Source of the DNA: Anaerolineaceae bacterium
Lineage (GTDB): Bacteria > Chloroflexota > Anaerolineae > Anaerolineales > Anaerolineaceae
Length of the DNA: 64,000 nucleotides
Assembly (NCBI GenBank): GCA_016841445.1
Contig: JAENZD010000002.1
Span: 124,001 to 188,000 of the forward strand
Direction of reading: 5' to 3'
Shown: piece after piece, positions 1-8,783 of the stretch
How positions within the stretch are numbered: the first letter of the stretch is position 1
Layout: the number at the start of each line of letters is the position of its first letter
Position numbers and translations under genes: made by a program
Notes under the pieces: generated by a model
What the model was told of the DNA's origin: nothing
The model's input: the letters and a program-made list of their open reading frames with translations, nothing else
Database searches by the model: none

Positions 1-1
1 G

Positions 2-457
2 ATCGGTGTCATGTTCGCCTGGGGGTCGTTAGCCATGGGCATTGGATTGATCCTCGCCCCCGCATTGGCAGATCGTTTTGGGAAGATCAAGGTGATCGTT
101 TTCACCCAAGCCTTATCCATTCCCTTCCTGATCCTGCTTGGTTTTTCGCCCCTGTTCAGCCTCAGCGCGCTGGCATACTATATCAGGTTAACCTTGATGA
201 ATATGAGCTCACCTGTCTACCAGACTTTTGTGATGGAACAGGTTGATTCAGACTCGCGCGCGATGGTGGCCAGCCTGAACAGCATGGTGTCAAGCTTCGG
301 CCGGGCTTTCAGCCCCACCATCAGCGGATGGCTGCAGGTGAGCTATGGCTTTGGTCCACCTTTCATCGGGACGATCATTCTGTATACCATTTCGATCTTT
401 TTGTACTACTTTTTTTTCATCCGGGGACGCAGTCGGAAGCTCAGGCAAGCTGGCTGA
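2..457 (+). CDS. MFS transporter, C-terminal part (5' truncated by window edge)
   Basis: The reading frame is open from the first bases of the window and ends at TGA 455-457, so only the last ~151 residues are present. They contain hydrophobic helices and an inter-helix basic loop (ALADRFGKIKVI) typical of the major facilitator superfamily. Near the end is an acidic-to-Ser segment (MEQVDSDSRAMVASLNSM) as in multidrug-type MFS carriers, followed by a final helix and a basic tail (FFIRGRSRKLRQAG). Substrate cannot be inferred. The first ATG visible in the window (position 11) is internal, not the true start. It converges with the NUDIX operon on the other strand. Confidence 0.75.
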   Translation: MGVMFAWGSLAMGIGLILAPALADRFGKIKVIVFTQALSIPFLILLGFSPLFSLSALAYYIRLTLMNMSSPVYQTFVMEQVDSDSRAMVASLNSMVSSFGRAFSPTISGWLQVSYGFGPPFIGTIILYTISIFLYYFFFIRGRSRKLRQAG

Positions 458-525
458 GTATATCCAAAGCAATACTTGAATAACTAATCCAGGAAATTTA
501 AAACAAACTGCCAGCTGACCCTCTC

Positions 526-1062
526 TCAAAACCGCAGTAAGGCCATCGCCATGATCGTCTGCCATGGCAGAACCTTGAATGCGCCCCTGGCGACCGCTGC
601 TTCAACCTCTGCCCGAGAAAGCTTCAGCAACTGCTGCTCTTCCAGATCGTCCGCATCTCGCTCCGCTGTTTTATACGCACCTCTGGCCAGGAAAAAGTGG
701 GCGGTACCATTCCCCCGGTTACCGTCTACTGAAAATTGCCCTAATTTCTCCCAACGTTTTGCTTTATAACCTGTCTCCTCCAGGAGTTCGCGCTGCGCAG
801 CTAATAATGGATCTTCCCCCGGTTCAATATACCCCCCTGTCGGTGCCAGGCTTGTGCCATCGACAGCATATTTCGTTTGTCGAAAGCAGAGATATTCATC
901 CTCATCCGTAACAGCCACAATATTGACAAAATCCGGCGTCACCAACCAGAGCCAATCCTCAATCACCTTTTTATCAGGCAGTTCAACGGTATGCGATTCC
1001 ACCGTCAGGTAAGGCGGCATTTTGAAAACAAGCTCCCGCTTCAATGTTTTCCAGGTTTCCAT
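526..1062 (-). CDS. NUDIX hydrolase
   Basis: A protein of about 178 residues with a complete Nudix box: GGYIEPGEDPLLAAQRELLE followed by ETGY fits G-x5-E-x7-RE-U-x-E-E-x-G-U, the Mg2+-binding pyrophosphatase motif. The family hydrolyses nucleoside-diphosphate-linked compounds (ADP-ribose and similar). The substrate is not determined. An upstream ATG at 1080 is possible, but the ATG at 1062 has an AGGAG Shine-Dalgarno about 8 bases away and is preferred. It is the last gene of a tight minus-strand operon (gaps of a few to ~25 bases) with the DinB-like, CYTH, membrane and XPB-like genes. Confidence 0.85.
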   Translation of the reverse strand: METWKTLKRELVFKMPPYLTVESHTVELPDKKVIEDWLWLVTPDFVNIVAVTDEDEYLCFRQTKYAVDGTSLAPTGGYIEPGEDPLLAAQRELLEETGYKAKRWEKLGQFSVDGNRGNGTAHFFLARGAYKTAERDADDLEEQQLLKLSRAEVEAAVARGAFKVLPWQTIMAMALLRF

Positions 1063-1086
1063 GTCTATACTCCTATTCATGTGTCA

Positions 1087-1533
1087 TTATGAAGATTGTG
1101 CTCGTTGGATATACGGCAGGTGGAATTTGTACTCATGGATCATGGCCTTTACCCAGGTCATTAATCCCGCTTCCGTTGAAAAACGTGATTCTGGAATTTC
1201 TTCCAATTCTTCTATAAATGCCTTGAAAGACCTCTCAAAAGCGTTAAGACTTTCCTGCCACTTCAAAACATGCCGGTCATCAACAGAAATTTGGTTAAAA
1301 GCATCAATGTCCAGGTCAAAGTCCGTCTTATCTTCAGCAAGCAGCGTACGTATGATTGGAAGGGATTGGACCTGCCAACCAGTCAAATGATCAACCACGG
1401 CTTTCACAGACCACTCTCCACAAACACCTGGCTCCAGGGCCTGCGCTTCGGTTAGCGTTTGGCAAACTGTGAAGAAGGTTTTGTAATCTTTCTTCATTTC
1501 CGAGACATATTCATTAGGGTTTGTTGGTGACAT
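1087..1533 (-). CDS. DinB/DfsB-like four-helix-bundle protein
   Basis: About 148 residues, all-helical. The signature CGEWSVKAVVDHLTGWQ (Cys-Gly-x-Trp-Ser-x-Lys-x-x-x-x-His-Leu) is typical of the DinB / maleylpyruvate-isomerase-N superfamily. These are small metal-dependent proteins of mostly unknown role; some transfer thiols, and the ClbS/DfsB branch protects DNA. A second conserved His lies near the C-terminus (MIHEYKFHLPYI). A TTG start at 1548 is possible, but ATG 1533 has AAAGG just upstream. It lies between CYTH and NUDIX genes in the same operon. Confidence 0.65.
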   Translation of the reverse strand: MSPTNPNEYVSEMKKDYKTFFTVCQTLTEAQALEPGVCGEWSVKAVVDHLTGWQVQSLPIIRTLLAEDKTDFDLDIDAFNQISVDDRHVLKWQESLNAFERSFKAFIEELEEIPESRFSTEAGLMTWVKAMIHEYKFHLPYIQRAQSS

Positions 1534-1560
1534 ACGGCCTTTATTCAAGAAATATCTCTT

Positions 1561-2175
1561 TTATACATCTGCAGGTTCAACCTCAAGGTCAGCTGGTGTG
1601 ATTTCTACATTTTCAAGGTTCTTGAACGTAAGGTCTCTCACTCCCAACCCAATGTTTTTCTTTACAATTGCCCATAAGCCAAGGTAATTGGTATTGATCG
1701 CTCTTGACATGTTCAAGCCCAACATTTGTGTCATACCTTCAATCAAGATATTATTCGATGCTTCTATTTCAACAAAATCACCGAAAGGCAGCTCATCCAG
1801 CATCACTTTCACGTCCCCCAGTTGATATGTTCGCCGGTATTTTTCATAGCCCACAACAACCTGGTACCCCAAGGATTCAAATAATTTTTGAACTGCTTCC
1901 AAATTATCGGCCGTGAATTCGATTTCAGTTCGAGAGATAATTCCGCCCTCATTTCGGGCATTTTCCTTGAATGTCACCCGGACGTGATAATCTTCTCTCA
2001 ATCTGAGCAGCCTCCCAGATTGCTGAAGGGCCTGGTCTGCCGTGTCGAGGCGGAAATTCTTCTCCAGGACACGCGGTTGGATCAATTCGCCGCCGGATAA
2101 TCGCAAGCGGTCCGCTAAAGCTTCAAGATTTTGAATATAGAGTTTGATTTCTCTTTCTTGATATTCCATTTTCAT
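1561..2175 (-). CDS. CYTH-domain protein (class IV adenylate cyclase / triphosphatase family)
   Basis: About 204 residues. The N-terminal EREIKLYI carries the ExExK signature of CYTH triphosphate-tunnel enzymes. It is followed by the family pattern of charged beta strands (LRLREDYHVRVTFKENA, ISRTEIEF, VGYEKYRRTYQLGDVKVMLDELPFGDFVEIE). The family includes class IV adenylate cyclases, thiamine triphosphatases and inorganic triphosphatases; the exact reaction cannot be assigned. The start may be the ATG at 2175 or the third codon (2169), which has better spacing to GAGGA. Only 3 bases separate it from the upstream membrane-protein gene. Confidence 0.8.
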   Translation of the reverse strand: MKMEYQEREIKLYIQNLEALADRLRLSGGELIQPRVLEKNFRLDTADQALQQSGRLLRLREDYHVRVTFKENARNEGGIISRTEIEFTADNLEAVQKLFESLGYQVVVGYEKYRRTYQLGDVKVMLDELPFGDFVEIEASNNILIEGMTQMLGLNMSRAINTNYLGLWAIVKKNIGLGVRDLTFKNLENVEITPADLEVEPADV

Positions 2176-2178
2176 TCC

Positions 2179-2637
2179 TCAGATTTTCTTGTTTTCAAAA
2201 AAGCGTTTGGTCTGTTTTGAAGTGTTTGCCCAAACGATAGAAGCAATCCACAATCCAGTCAGGAGCAGCATAAAGGGCCAATTATTCTTTGCATCTGAAG
2301 GTGCCCACAGAAAAAGCCGTTCGACCCAATATTGTATAGGGTAAAATAGCCCGATGATCCAGATGCTTACAGGCGTCCATGAAGCACGTCTCAAAATTCC
2401 CCAGATAGCCGGCAAACCCACCAGACCCCAGCTTAATCCCGCCAGAACGAAATACCATAAATACCATCCCGGCAGCAGCTCTGTGATCACGGAGTGATCG
2501 ATCAAAGCGCGGGTAAATCGCAGCCATCCCAACAGGATCCATAAGACAAGGACCCAGAAAACGATAGATAAAACAATGGGCCGGCGCGGCTTTATAGGAT
2601 GGGTGGGATTTCGCTTAGGATCAGATCGTATATTCAT
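2179..2637 (-). CDS. Small integral membrane protein of unknown function
   Basis: About 152 residues, with a basic N-terminus (RSDPKRNPTHPIKPRRP) and about four hydrophobic segments (IVLSIVFWVLVLWILLGWL; WYLWYFVLAGLSWGLVGLPAIWGIL; PVSIWIIGLFYPIQYWV; WPFMLLLTGLWIASIVWA). The tail is Lys-rich. No family recognised. The ATG lies 7 bases downstream of the XPB-like gene and the stop 3 bases before the CYTH gene, so it is co-transcribed with them. Confidence 0.6.
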   Translation of the reverse strand: MNIRSDPKRNPTHPIKPRRPIVLSIVFWVLVLWILLGWLRFTRALIDHSVITELLPGWYLWYFVLAGLSWGLVGLPAIWGILRRASWTPVSIWIIGLFYPIQYWVERLFLWAPSDAKNNWPFMLLLTGLWIASIVWANTSKQTKRFFENKKI

Positions 2638-2644
2638 CCTTTAA

Positions 2645-4330
2645 TTATAATTCCTGTGCGGCATTTTCATCCCCGTCCTGCACGACCAAATCCACCTGGC
2701 TCAAATATCCCAACCGCACCAGCGCAGATTTCACTTTCTCTATTGCCCCAGGTTTGATGATGGCCGATGTCGGGCCAAGTGCATCTCCTAAGAATCGTCC
2801 TGCCGGGGAATCCCGCAGCGCACCCAGAATTTTCGGCGTATCGACTCGCAGGATCACTGCAGAATATATGGAAACCTGTTCCCCTTTTTGGTCCCATTGG
2901 CGTAATGCCTGCAGTAAATTCGGAGGTAGTGCTTCCCCATGTTTGCTTAATAATGTTTCCAAATGGGTAATCTTTAATCCCTGCGCTCCAGCAACTGCCA
3001 ATGATCGGGGTGATAAAAGATATGTGTATTTCTTATCTGACTCCCTGATCCATTCGCCAAAGCGGGAGACCTGGTACCTGGTTAACCTTGGTGTGAGCGA
3101 GCTCGCTACCAGCTTGCCATCGGAAAAAATTTCGATGGGATCTTTTTCTTCAGGTAATTCTTCAATTGGCTGACCCATCAACAGCCTGCCTGCCCAATTT
3201 GAAAGCCGGAACGCATCAGCCTCCTCCCCTTGCCGGCTGGAGGCCAGGTCTACCAGACCAAGCCAATGCATTGGCCCCGTGATCAAAAATCGCGCCAATG
3301 CCCCATCCACTTCATCCCAGTGATCAACGCCAGCCAAAGATTCCCCCGTCGCAGTATCCCGAACCAGCCACAAATCAAAATCGCCAGCAGAACGCTGAAA
3401 ATATGGATGCTGTTGATGAAGCGCCTCAATGAAAGATTTGAGGTTCCACCAGGAACCTTCCGGAATCTCACTCAGGAATGCGATCACTGCCTCACGCGCT
3501 GCCCGAGGATCGTTTTGCCAGGTACCTTCGCACACCAAACCTGGCAGAAGATGCAGTTCGTTGAATAAAACCGAGTCCCGCCAACCTTTTACCAGCCAGG
3601 CAAGTGCTTCTCCCCGGGACATTTCCAGGAAAGGACGGGCATCCTCTGGCACAGGCTGTTCACTGGAGGTGATCAATTTCATTGCCCCCAGCAGCGCATG
3701 TGTGACCTTGAATGGCGGCTGCCAGTTTTCCAGATCCGGAGACCGTTTGGGATCTTCCATGCGCAGAGAAGCCAGTAAAGTACAGGCATGATCCAGGATG
3801 CGGTCATTGGTCATAGTTGTGAACTTCCGTTCACCTGGTGATGCAGGGCGGCCTGGACGTTCCGGCTTTGGTTGTTTGACATTTGGCATCAAGGCTAAGA
3901 GATCATCTGGAATATACGCACATTCCTGCAGCTCGCCGCTTTTCCTCAAAAAATCACGCCCAATTAATGCCCGATACCAGAGCATTTCGGCAGGGGACAC
4001 CGGGGCAAGATATGGTTTCTCCCGATCCCGCCGTCCGGGACCCATCTCGCGCAGCGGTCCGAAATCCCTGATCAAGCGCGGCCATGCTATCCATCCATCA
4101 CTTTGAATGATCGAATCAAGTGCCTGACGAGCCTCAATGGGTAGCGCTTCAATAACTTCCATGGCCGGTGCTGGCTTCAACATTTTTCTGGATAAGTCCG
4201 GTACAGCGCTCTTGGCATCCGGTGCAGTTAAGGAAAAGCCCCACAAATCTGCAACAATTTGTAGAAATCCCAGGTCATGTTTGTTTAATCGATAGTTCAG
4301 GTTTGGCATAACAATTCGAGTATACATCAA
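2645..4330 (-). CDS. XPB/Ssl2 N-terminal / helicase-associated (Helicase_C_3-like) domain protein
   Basis: About 561 residues, with no Walker A or DEAD-box motifs, so it is not itself a helicase. The C-terminal third (SLAVAGAQGLKITHLETLLSKHGEALPPNL, then SAVILRVDTPKILGALRDSP, SAIIKPGAIEKVKSALVRLGYL) resembles the helicase-associated domain also called the XPB/Ssl2 N-terminal domain. Large proteins of this type are common in Chloroflexota and Actinobacteria and have no settled function. A later ATG (4309, MPNLNYRLNK) could be the true start, and neither has a clear Shine-Dalgarno. It heads the five-gene minus-strand operon. Confidence 0.6.
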   Translation of the reverse strand: MMYTRIVMPNLNYRLNKHDLGFLQIVADLWGFSLTAPDAKSAVPDLSRKMLKPAPAMEVIEALPIEARQALDSIIQSDGWIAWPRLIRDFGPLREMGPGRRDREKPYLAPVSPAEMLWYRALIGRDFLRKSGELQECAYIPDDLLALMPNVKQPKPERPGRPASPGERKFTTMTNDRILDHACTLLASLRMEDPKRSPDLENWQPPFKVTHALLGAMKLITSSEQPVPEDARPFLEMSRGEALAWLVKGWRDSVLFNELHLLPGLVCEGTWQNDPRAAREAVIAFLSEIPEGSWWNLKSFIEALHQQHPYFQRSAGDFDLWLVRDTATGESLAGVDHWDEVDGALARFLITGPMHWLGLVDLASSRQGEEADAFRLSNWAGRLLMGQPIEELPEEKDPIEIFSDGKLVASSLTPRLTRYQVSRFGEWIRESDKKYTYLLSPRSLAVAGAQGLKITHLETLLSKHGEALPPNLLQALRQWDQKGEQVSIYSAVILRVDTPKILGALRDSPAGRFLGDALGPTSAIIKPGAIEKVKSALVRLGYLSQVDLVVQDGDENAAQEL

Positions 4331-4591
4331 AATGTATCAAAGGTGAATTTCTTCTTAGCTTTCGACAACCTTATACAGTCATTTTGATTCCATTCTTAAT
4401 TGCCCTAAACTGGAAATATGAAAAATAAAAATGATCTTCATCAATGATGCATGGCTGAATCTAAATCGAAAGGGAAGAAACTAAAACAAACCTTATACAA
4501 GCGATTGTGGTGAACCACAACATGATCTAAAATAAAAATTAAGTTATACAAAGAATATACAAACAAATAATTAATAAAGGAGTTTGAAAAA

Positions 4592-5977
4592 ATGTTTTAC
4601 AAGAAATCTGTACTATCACTATCCATCATTGTTGTTCTGGCGCTGGTGCTTGCCGCCTGTGCCCCCGCAGCAACCGTAGAACCCACAGCAGAACCAACTG
4701 AAGAGCCGGTGGTTGAAGAACCAACGGAAGAACCAATGCCTGATCCACAGACCATTGTGGACATTGCTGTTGCAGACGGACGCTTCACCACCCTGGTTGC
4801 CGCTTTAACAGCTGCTGACCTGGCTGGAACACTCGCCGGCGAAGGACCCTTCACAGTCTTCGCACCCACGGATGATGCCTTTGCAAAACTGCCTGAAGGT
4901 ACCGTCGAAGCCCTCTTAGGCGACATCCCAGCGCTGACCGACATACTGCTCTACCACGTCGTTTCCGGCGAAGTTCTGGCTGAAGATGTTGTCATGCTCG
5001 AAGAAGCCGAAACCCTCCTGGGTGAAAACGTAATGATCAAAGTTGAAGATGGCAATGTATTCATCAACGATGCTCAGGTCATTATCACCGACATCATGGC
5101 ATCTAACGGCATGATCCATGTCATCGACAGTGTATTGCTGCCAGCTGAAGAAGAATCCCTCGGCTCCATTGTTGATATCGCCGTCGCAGATGGCCGCTTC
5201 ACTACACTGGTTGCTGCGTTACAGGCTGCAGAGCTCGCTGAAACACTGGCTGGTGAAGGTCCTTTCACAGTCTTCGCTCCCACAGATGATGCTTTCGCAA
5301 AATTACCTGAAGGTACCGTCGAAGCCCTATTAGCAGATATTCCTGCCCTGACCGACATACTGCTCTACCACGTCGTTTCCGGTGAAGTATTAGCTGAACA
5401 GGTTGTGTCATTGAACAGCGCCAAAGCCCTCAATGAGAAATTCCTTGAGATCAAAGTCATAGAAGGCATGGTCTACATCAATGATGCACAGGTTGTGATC
5501 ACTGACATCATGGCAGATAACGGCGTGATCCATGTTATCGACACCGTGTTGGTTCCCTCAGAATCGGTCGGATCCATCGTCGATATCGCAGTCGCTGACG
5601 GACGTTTCACAACCCTGGCTGCTGCCCTGGAAGCTGCTGACTTAGTGGAAACCCTCTCAAACGAAGGTTTATTCACAGTCTTCGCCCCCACGGACGACGC
5701 CTTTGCAAAATTACCCGAAGGCACAATTGAAGCCCTCCTGGCTGATATTCCTGCCCTGACCGACATTCTTCTTTACCATGTTGTTTCCGGTAAAGTCCTG
5801 GCAGAAGAAGTTCTGATGCTCGAAGAAGCCGAAACCTTGTTAGGTGAGAATGTCACCATCCGTGTCGAGGATGGCAATGTCTTCATCAACGACGCCCAGG
5901 TGATTATCACCGATATCGTAGCAGATAATGGTGTGATCCACGTGATCGATACCGTTCTCCTGCCCCCCGCAAACTAA
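4592..5977 (+). CDS. Lipoprotein with three FAS1 (fasciclin) domains
   Basis: 461 residues. A signal peptide with lipobox LAAC (Cys23) is followed by an acidic/Pro linker ([19 protein letters not shown]) and three FAS1 domains at about residues 54-187, 191-323 and 327-458. Each starts (T/S)[14 protein letters not shown], contains [18 protein letters not shown] and [13 protein letters not shown], and ends IHVIDxVLLP. FAS1 domains mediate adhesion or matrix contacts, so a cell-surface adhesin is likely. AAAGGAG (4576-4582) precedes the ATG by 9 bases. The 261 bases upstream are AT-rich with repeated TTATACA words, but I see no convincing promoter. The domains are near-identical over long DNA stretches. 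Confidence 0.92.
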   Translation: MFYKKSVLSLSIIVVLALVLAACAPAATVEPTAEPTEEPVVEEPTEEPMPDPQTIVDIAVADGRFTTLVAALTAADLAGTLAGEGPFTVFAPTDDAFAKLPEGTVEALLGDIPALTDILLYHVVSGEVLAEDVVMLEEAETLLGENVMIKVEDGNVFINDAQVIITDIMASNGMIHVIDSVLLPAEEESLGSIVDIAVADGRFTTLVAALQAAELAETLAGEGPFTVFAPTDDAFAKLPEGTVEALLADIPALTDILLYHVVSGEVLAEQVVSLNSAKALNEKFLEIKVIEGMVYINDAQVVITDIMADNGVIHVIDTVLVPSESVGSIVDIAVADGRFTTLAAALEAADLVETLSNEGLFTVFAPTDDAFAKLPEGTIEALLADIPALTDILLYHVVSGKVLAEEVLMLEEAETLLGENVTIRVEDGNVFINDAQVIITDIVADNGVIHVIDTVLLPPAN

Positions 5978-6010
5978 ATGACTGAATAAGTTTCTCTCCT
6001 ACTCCCAAAC

Positions 6011-6044
6011 AAGAGCGGCTGGATAATGAAGTCCAGCCGCTCTT
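6011..6044 (+). terminator. Strong hairpin after the FAS1 gene
   Basis: A perfect 13-bp stem (AAGAGCGGCTGGA / TCCAGCCGCTCTT) with an 8-base loop lies 33 bases after the stop codon. The T-tract is weak (CGTTTA), so termination may be partial. The hairpin could also protect the mRNA 3' end. Confidence 0.65.
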
Positions 6045-6182
6045 CGTTTACCTCGATGGCCATTTCGGGATTCCACCCAACGGGTAATGGTGTCCAACTT
6101 TTGTGAGACCCGGACTAATTTGGAATCAAAAGAATTCATGGAGGATATTACAAAATTCACATCATTGATAATAAAAATTTTT

Positions 6183-6212
6183 TGTAGGGTGCGGTCCGTT
6201 TTTGACCGCACC
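6183..6212 (+). repeat. REP-like hairpin repeat, copy left of the RAYT gene
   Basis: A 30-base unit beginning TGTAGGGTGCGGTC and ending GACCGCACC, with a 9-bp stem and 7-base loop, followed here by TTTTT so that it could also terminate transcription. Almost identical units occur at 6931-6960 and 7154-7183. The position directly downstream of a RAYT transposase identifies it as a REP element of that transposase. Confidence 0.85.
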
Positions 6213-6286
6213 TTTTTAGATCCCTAAGTGAATTCGAGACGTTTGTTTCAATAACAATTTCTCAATAAAGGAATATTAATATGACA

Positions 6287-6838
6287 TCATTCCCCAAAAA
6301 GATGAGGATCTAATATTTTTGGCTCACTTTGTCCCCAATTAACATCATAAAATCCTTGTTTTACAAAATCAAAGAAACTTGACCCACGCCATTGGTTAAC
6401 TCGCATGACCAAGCCATGTTTGACCGGATTGTAATGAATATAATCGATATGGTTATTTAGATCTTCTTCATCACGTACATAGTGCTCCCAGAATCTTCTC
6501 TGCCATATACCTGTTTCTCCACGTCTTTGTTGTGATGTATTCGGTAAGTTTGGGTTACCAAATTCTTCAATAAATCCTTTTGAAAACCTTTTCTTTATTT
6601 CACTGATCCTCATTGAGTAATCTACATCATCGATAGGCATTTCCCATAACAGATGAATGTGATCAGGTAGAATGCAAAAAGCTAACGTAGAAAAAGGGTG
6701 AAAATTTTTTACGTGATTAATAGCTTCTAGGAACAGGTTAGCTGCTTTATCAACTGAGAAAATTGGTTTTCGATAATGGGTAACAAGGGTAAAAAAGTAT
6801 ATTCCACCTTCGATTTTTACACGTCGATAATTTGCCAT
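6287..6838 (-). CDS. REP-associated tyrosine transposase (RAYT, Y1 family)
   Basis: 183 residues, full length for the family. The start MANYRRVKIEGGIYFFTLVT is typical. The HUH motif is HIHLLW (within LPDHIHLLWEMP) and the catalytic Tyr lies in the NHIDYIHYNPVKHGLV segment. RAYTs are domesticated single-strand transposases that cut REP sequences; they resemble IS200/IS605 TnpA. REP-type repeats lie on both sides (6183-6212 downstream; 6876-7183 upstream), supporting a functional pairing. The frame is intact with no sign of decay. Confidence 0.92.
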   Translation of the reverse strand: MANYRRVKIEGGIYFFTLVTHYRKPIFSVDKAANLFLEAINHVKNFHPFSTLAFCILPDHIHLLWEMPIDDVDYSMRISEIKKRFSKGFIEEFGNPNLPNTSQQRRGETGIWQRRFWEHYVRDEEDLNNHIDYIHYNPVKHGLVMRVNQWRGSSFFDFVKQGFYDVNWGQSEPKILDPHLFGE

Positions 6839-6875
6839 GTCGCTATTATAAAGCTAATAGAAAAAATGATAAAAA

Positions 6876-6960
6876 GACGGTGAGGTGAAAACCGCACCTC
6901 ACCCTACATAAATAGAAATTAATAATCTTTTGTAGGGTGCGGTCTGTCTTTGACCGCACC
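6876..6960. repeat. BIME-like pair of inverted REP units, copy 1
   Basis: A reverse-type REP (6876-6908, GACGGTGAGGTG...CACCTCACCCTACA) and a forward-type REP (6931-6960, TGTAGGGTGCGGTC...GACCGCACC) are separated by a 22-base AT-rich spacer. Their outer ends (CCCTACA / TGTAGGG) are complementary, so the pair can fold into one cruciform. It lies about 40 bases upstream of the RAYT start codon. Confidence 0.85.
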
Positions 6961-7000
6961 AACAATTACTTTGTAATCTGGATAGTTTAATTCGTGAAAG

Positions 7001-7024
7001 CAGCGGTCCGGTTCTGACTGCACC
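7001..7024 (+). repeat. Degenerate forward REP unit
   Basis: GCGGTC, then a short loop and GACTGCACC, resemble the forward REP with several substitutions. It is followed by AGATCA, which is also found after the next decayed copy near 7222. It looks like an older, decaying member of the array. Confidence 0.45.
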
Positions 7025-7098
7025 AGATCACTATATTGAAATCACCTGCATGATATGATCACATTCCCAATCACGAGCAATTAGCCATAAAATCAAAG

Positions 7099-7183
7099 GA
7101 CGGTGAGGGGAGAACCGCACCTCACCCTACATGAATAGAAATTAATAATCTTTTGTAGGGTGCGGTCTGTTTTTGACCGCACC
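7099..7183. repeat. BIME-like pair of inverted REP units, copy 2
   Basis: The reverse unit 7099-7131 and forward unit 7154-7183 repeat the 6876-6960 pair at a period of exactly 223 bases, with the same spacer (ATAGAAATTAATAATCTT). Differences are a few substitutions (GGGGAG for GGTGAA; TTT for TCT in the loop). Confidence 0.85.
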
Positions 7184-7241
7184 GATAATCACAAAATACA
7201 TGGTACTATTTTATTTTTGACCAGATCATTAAATTAAAATA

Positions 7242-7270
7242 TCGGTGAAGTAAAAATCACACCCTAACCT
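7242..7270. repeat. Degenerate reverse REP unit at array end
   Basis: TCGGTGAAGTAAAAATCACACCCTAAC-like sequence aligns with the reverse REP unit (GGTGAGGTGAAAACCGCACCTCACCCTA) with many changes. It marks the right edge of the array, next to the M42 peptidase stop codon at 7281. Confidence 0.4.
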
Positions 7271-7280
7271 GAATAATAAG

Positions 7281-8327
7281 CTACTCTAACAAATAAGCCA
7301 GGCACCATCGGGTAGTCGCCAACAATGCCTCGGTATGGGTACGCTCATAATTATGGGATGCATCCACCCCAGGTCCGATTAACGCAACAGCGACATCACC
7401 GCCTGCCCGCCAGAAGGCTTCACCATCAGAACCGTAATGGGGGTAAATATCAACCTTGTAGGGAATATCATACTTCTCTGCCAGTTCCCGCATGCGCTGG
7501 TTCAAACCATAATGATAGGGTCCGCCAGAATCTTTGACGCACAATGTCGCATGAAATTCATCAGATTCCTGGCCGTCACCCACCGCCGCCATGTCAACCG
7601 AGATCAACTCCGAGACTTCCGGCGTGATCCCGGCGGCTGCACCATGTCCAACTTCCTCGTAGTTGCTGATATGGAAGAGCGTCGTCTGTTTTGGCTCCAG
7701 CCCGGCATCCACCAGGGCTTTGGCGGCGAAGATCATACAGGCCACACAAGCTTTATCATCTAAATGACGTGAACGCACAAAACCATGGGTCACCTCAACG
7801 CGCGGATCAAACACTACAAAATCGCCAACCTGAATGCCTAACGCTTTGGTTTCGTCTGCGTTGGTTGTTCTTGCATCTAAACGGACTTCCATTGTGTCTG
7901 CATTGCGTTCTGTTTTGCTGACTTCCCCACCATGAACATGGCTTGACGCCTTATTCAGCAGGAAAGAGCCACGCACCGTTTGATTGTTGGAGGCAAAAAC
8001 GGTCACGCCTTCCCCCTCAACCGTATTCCAGGCATATCCTCCCAGCATACTCAATTTCAAGCGCCCATTTGATTTGATTTCTTTTACCATCGCACCGAGG
8101 GTATCTACGTGCCCCGTCAAAGCCCGCCAGAGACCCTCCGATTTCCCGGGAAATTTTGCCACCAGCGCACCCTTATTTGTTCGGCTTAGTGAGAGGGGTG
8201 ATAGCGTCAAAATGAAGTCTTCACAAAGCTGTATTGCGCCTTCTGTGAAGCCCGTAGGGCTGGGTGTGTTGAGGAGCTTGACCAAAAATTCGAGCAGCTC
8301 ATCCGTTTTTATCTCAGGTAAGTTCAT
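7281..8327 (-). CDS. M42-family aminopeptidase/deblocking peptidase
   Basis: 348 residues, normal for M42 co-catalytic metallo-aminopeptidases. Metal ligands and catalytic residues are visible: His and Asp in LTGHVDTLG, the bridging Asp in RHLDDKACV, the Glu pair in NYEEVGHGAAAG, Asp in SVDMAAVG, and the terminal His in SHNYERTHTEAL. The family makes cytosolic peptide-trimming oligomers. The start codon overlaps the thioesterase stop by 4 bases (ATGA), so the two are translationally coupled. Confidence 0.92.
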   Translation of the reverse strand: MNLPEIKTDELLEFLVKLLNTPSPTGFTEGAIQLCEDFILTLSPLSLSRTNKGALVAKFPGKSEGLWRALTGHVDTLGAMVKEIKSNGRLKLSMLGGYAWNTVEGEGVTVFASNNQTVRGSFLLNKASSHVHGGEVSKTERNADTMEVRLDARTTNADETKALGIQVGDFVVFDPRVEVTHGFVRSRHLDDKACVACMIFAAKALVDAGLEPKQTTLFHISNYEEVGHGAAAGITPEVSELISVDMAAVGDGQESDEFHATLCVKDSGGPYHYGLNQRMRELAEKYDIPYKVDIYPHYGSDGEAFWRAGGDVAVALIGPGVDASHNYERTHTEALLATTRWCLAYLLE

Positions 8328-8746
8328 GTGGGTTGATTTCCTTTTTCATAATGATTGATTTTTTCTCGCCAGTCTTCCGGTATGGGAATGCTTTTTTCAG
8401 CCTGGTTATCAAAAGCCACCATGACAGATTGTCCCTTTGCGAATACTCTGCCATCACCTTTCGATTCAATCTGGAATTCAAATGTCAGGCTTTTCGTGCC
8501 TAGTTTTGCCAGTTCTATCCCGACCTGAACATCATCACCCAGGAAAACAGGTTCCAAATAATCGATATCGTTATGCACCACAACCATACCAGTTGACAGC
8601 CCTGAATCCTTGCGCCAGATGCCCACGGCCTCATAATAGCCCAGCCGTGCGCTTTCCAGGTAAGTCAGATAAACTGTATTGTTGACATGCCCCTGGGGGT
8701 CAAGGTCTCGATATCGGACAGTAATAGGATGATAATATGTAAGCAT
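8324..8746 (-). CDS. 4HBT hotdog acyl-CoA thioesterase (YbgC/FadM type)
   Basis: 140 residues with the hotdog-fold start VRYRDLDPQGHVNNTVYLTYLESAR. The catalytic Asp (RDLDPQGHVNN) is characteristic of 4-hydroxybenzoyl-CoA thioesterase-like enzymes. It hydrolyses acyl-CoA thioesters; chain length is unknown. It is the first gene of a two-gene unit with the M42 peptidase. The ATG at 8746 fits the domain start closely. Confidence 0.88.
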   Translation of the reverse strand: MLTYYHPITVRYRDLDPQGHVNNTVYLTYLESARLGYYEAVGIWRKDSGLSTGMVVVHNDIDYLEPVFLGDDVQVGIELAKLGTKSLTFEFQIESKGDGRVFAKGQSVMVAFDNQAEKSIPIPEDWREKINHYEKGNQPT

Positions 8747-8783
8747 GGGGTAATTATAATTTAAAACGAGGAATGAGATTCAA

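Noticed and set aside
4753..5970. FAS1 repeats as a CRISPR or tandem-repeat array
   Set aside because: Period near 410 bases and fully coding; it is a domain repeat in a protein.
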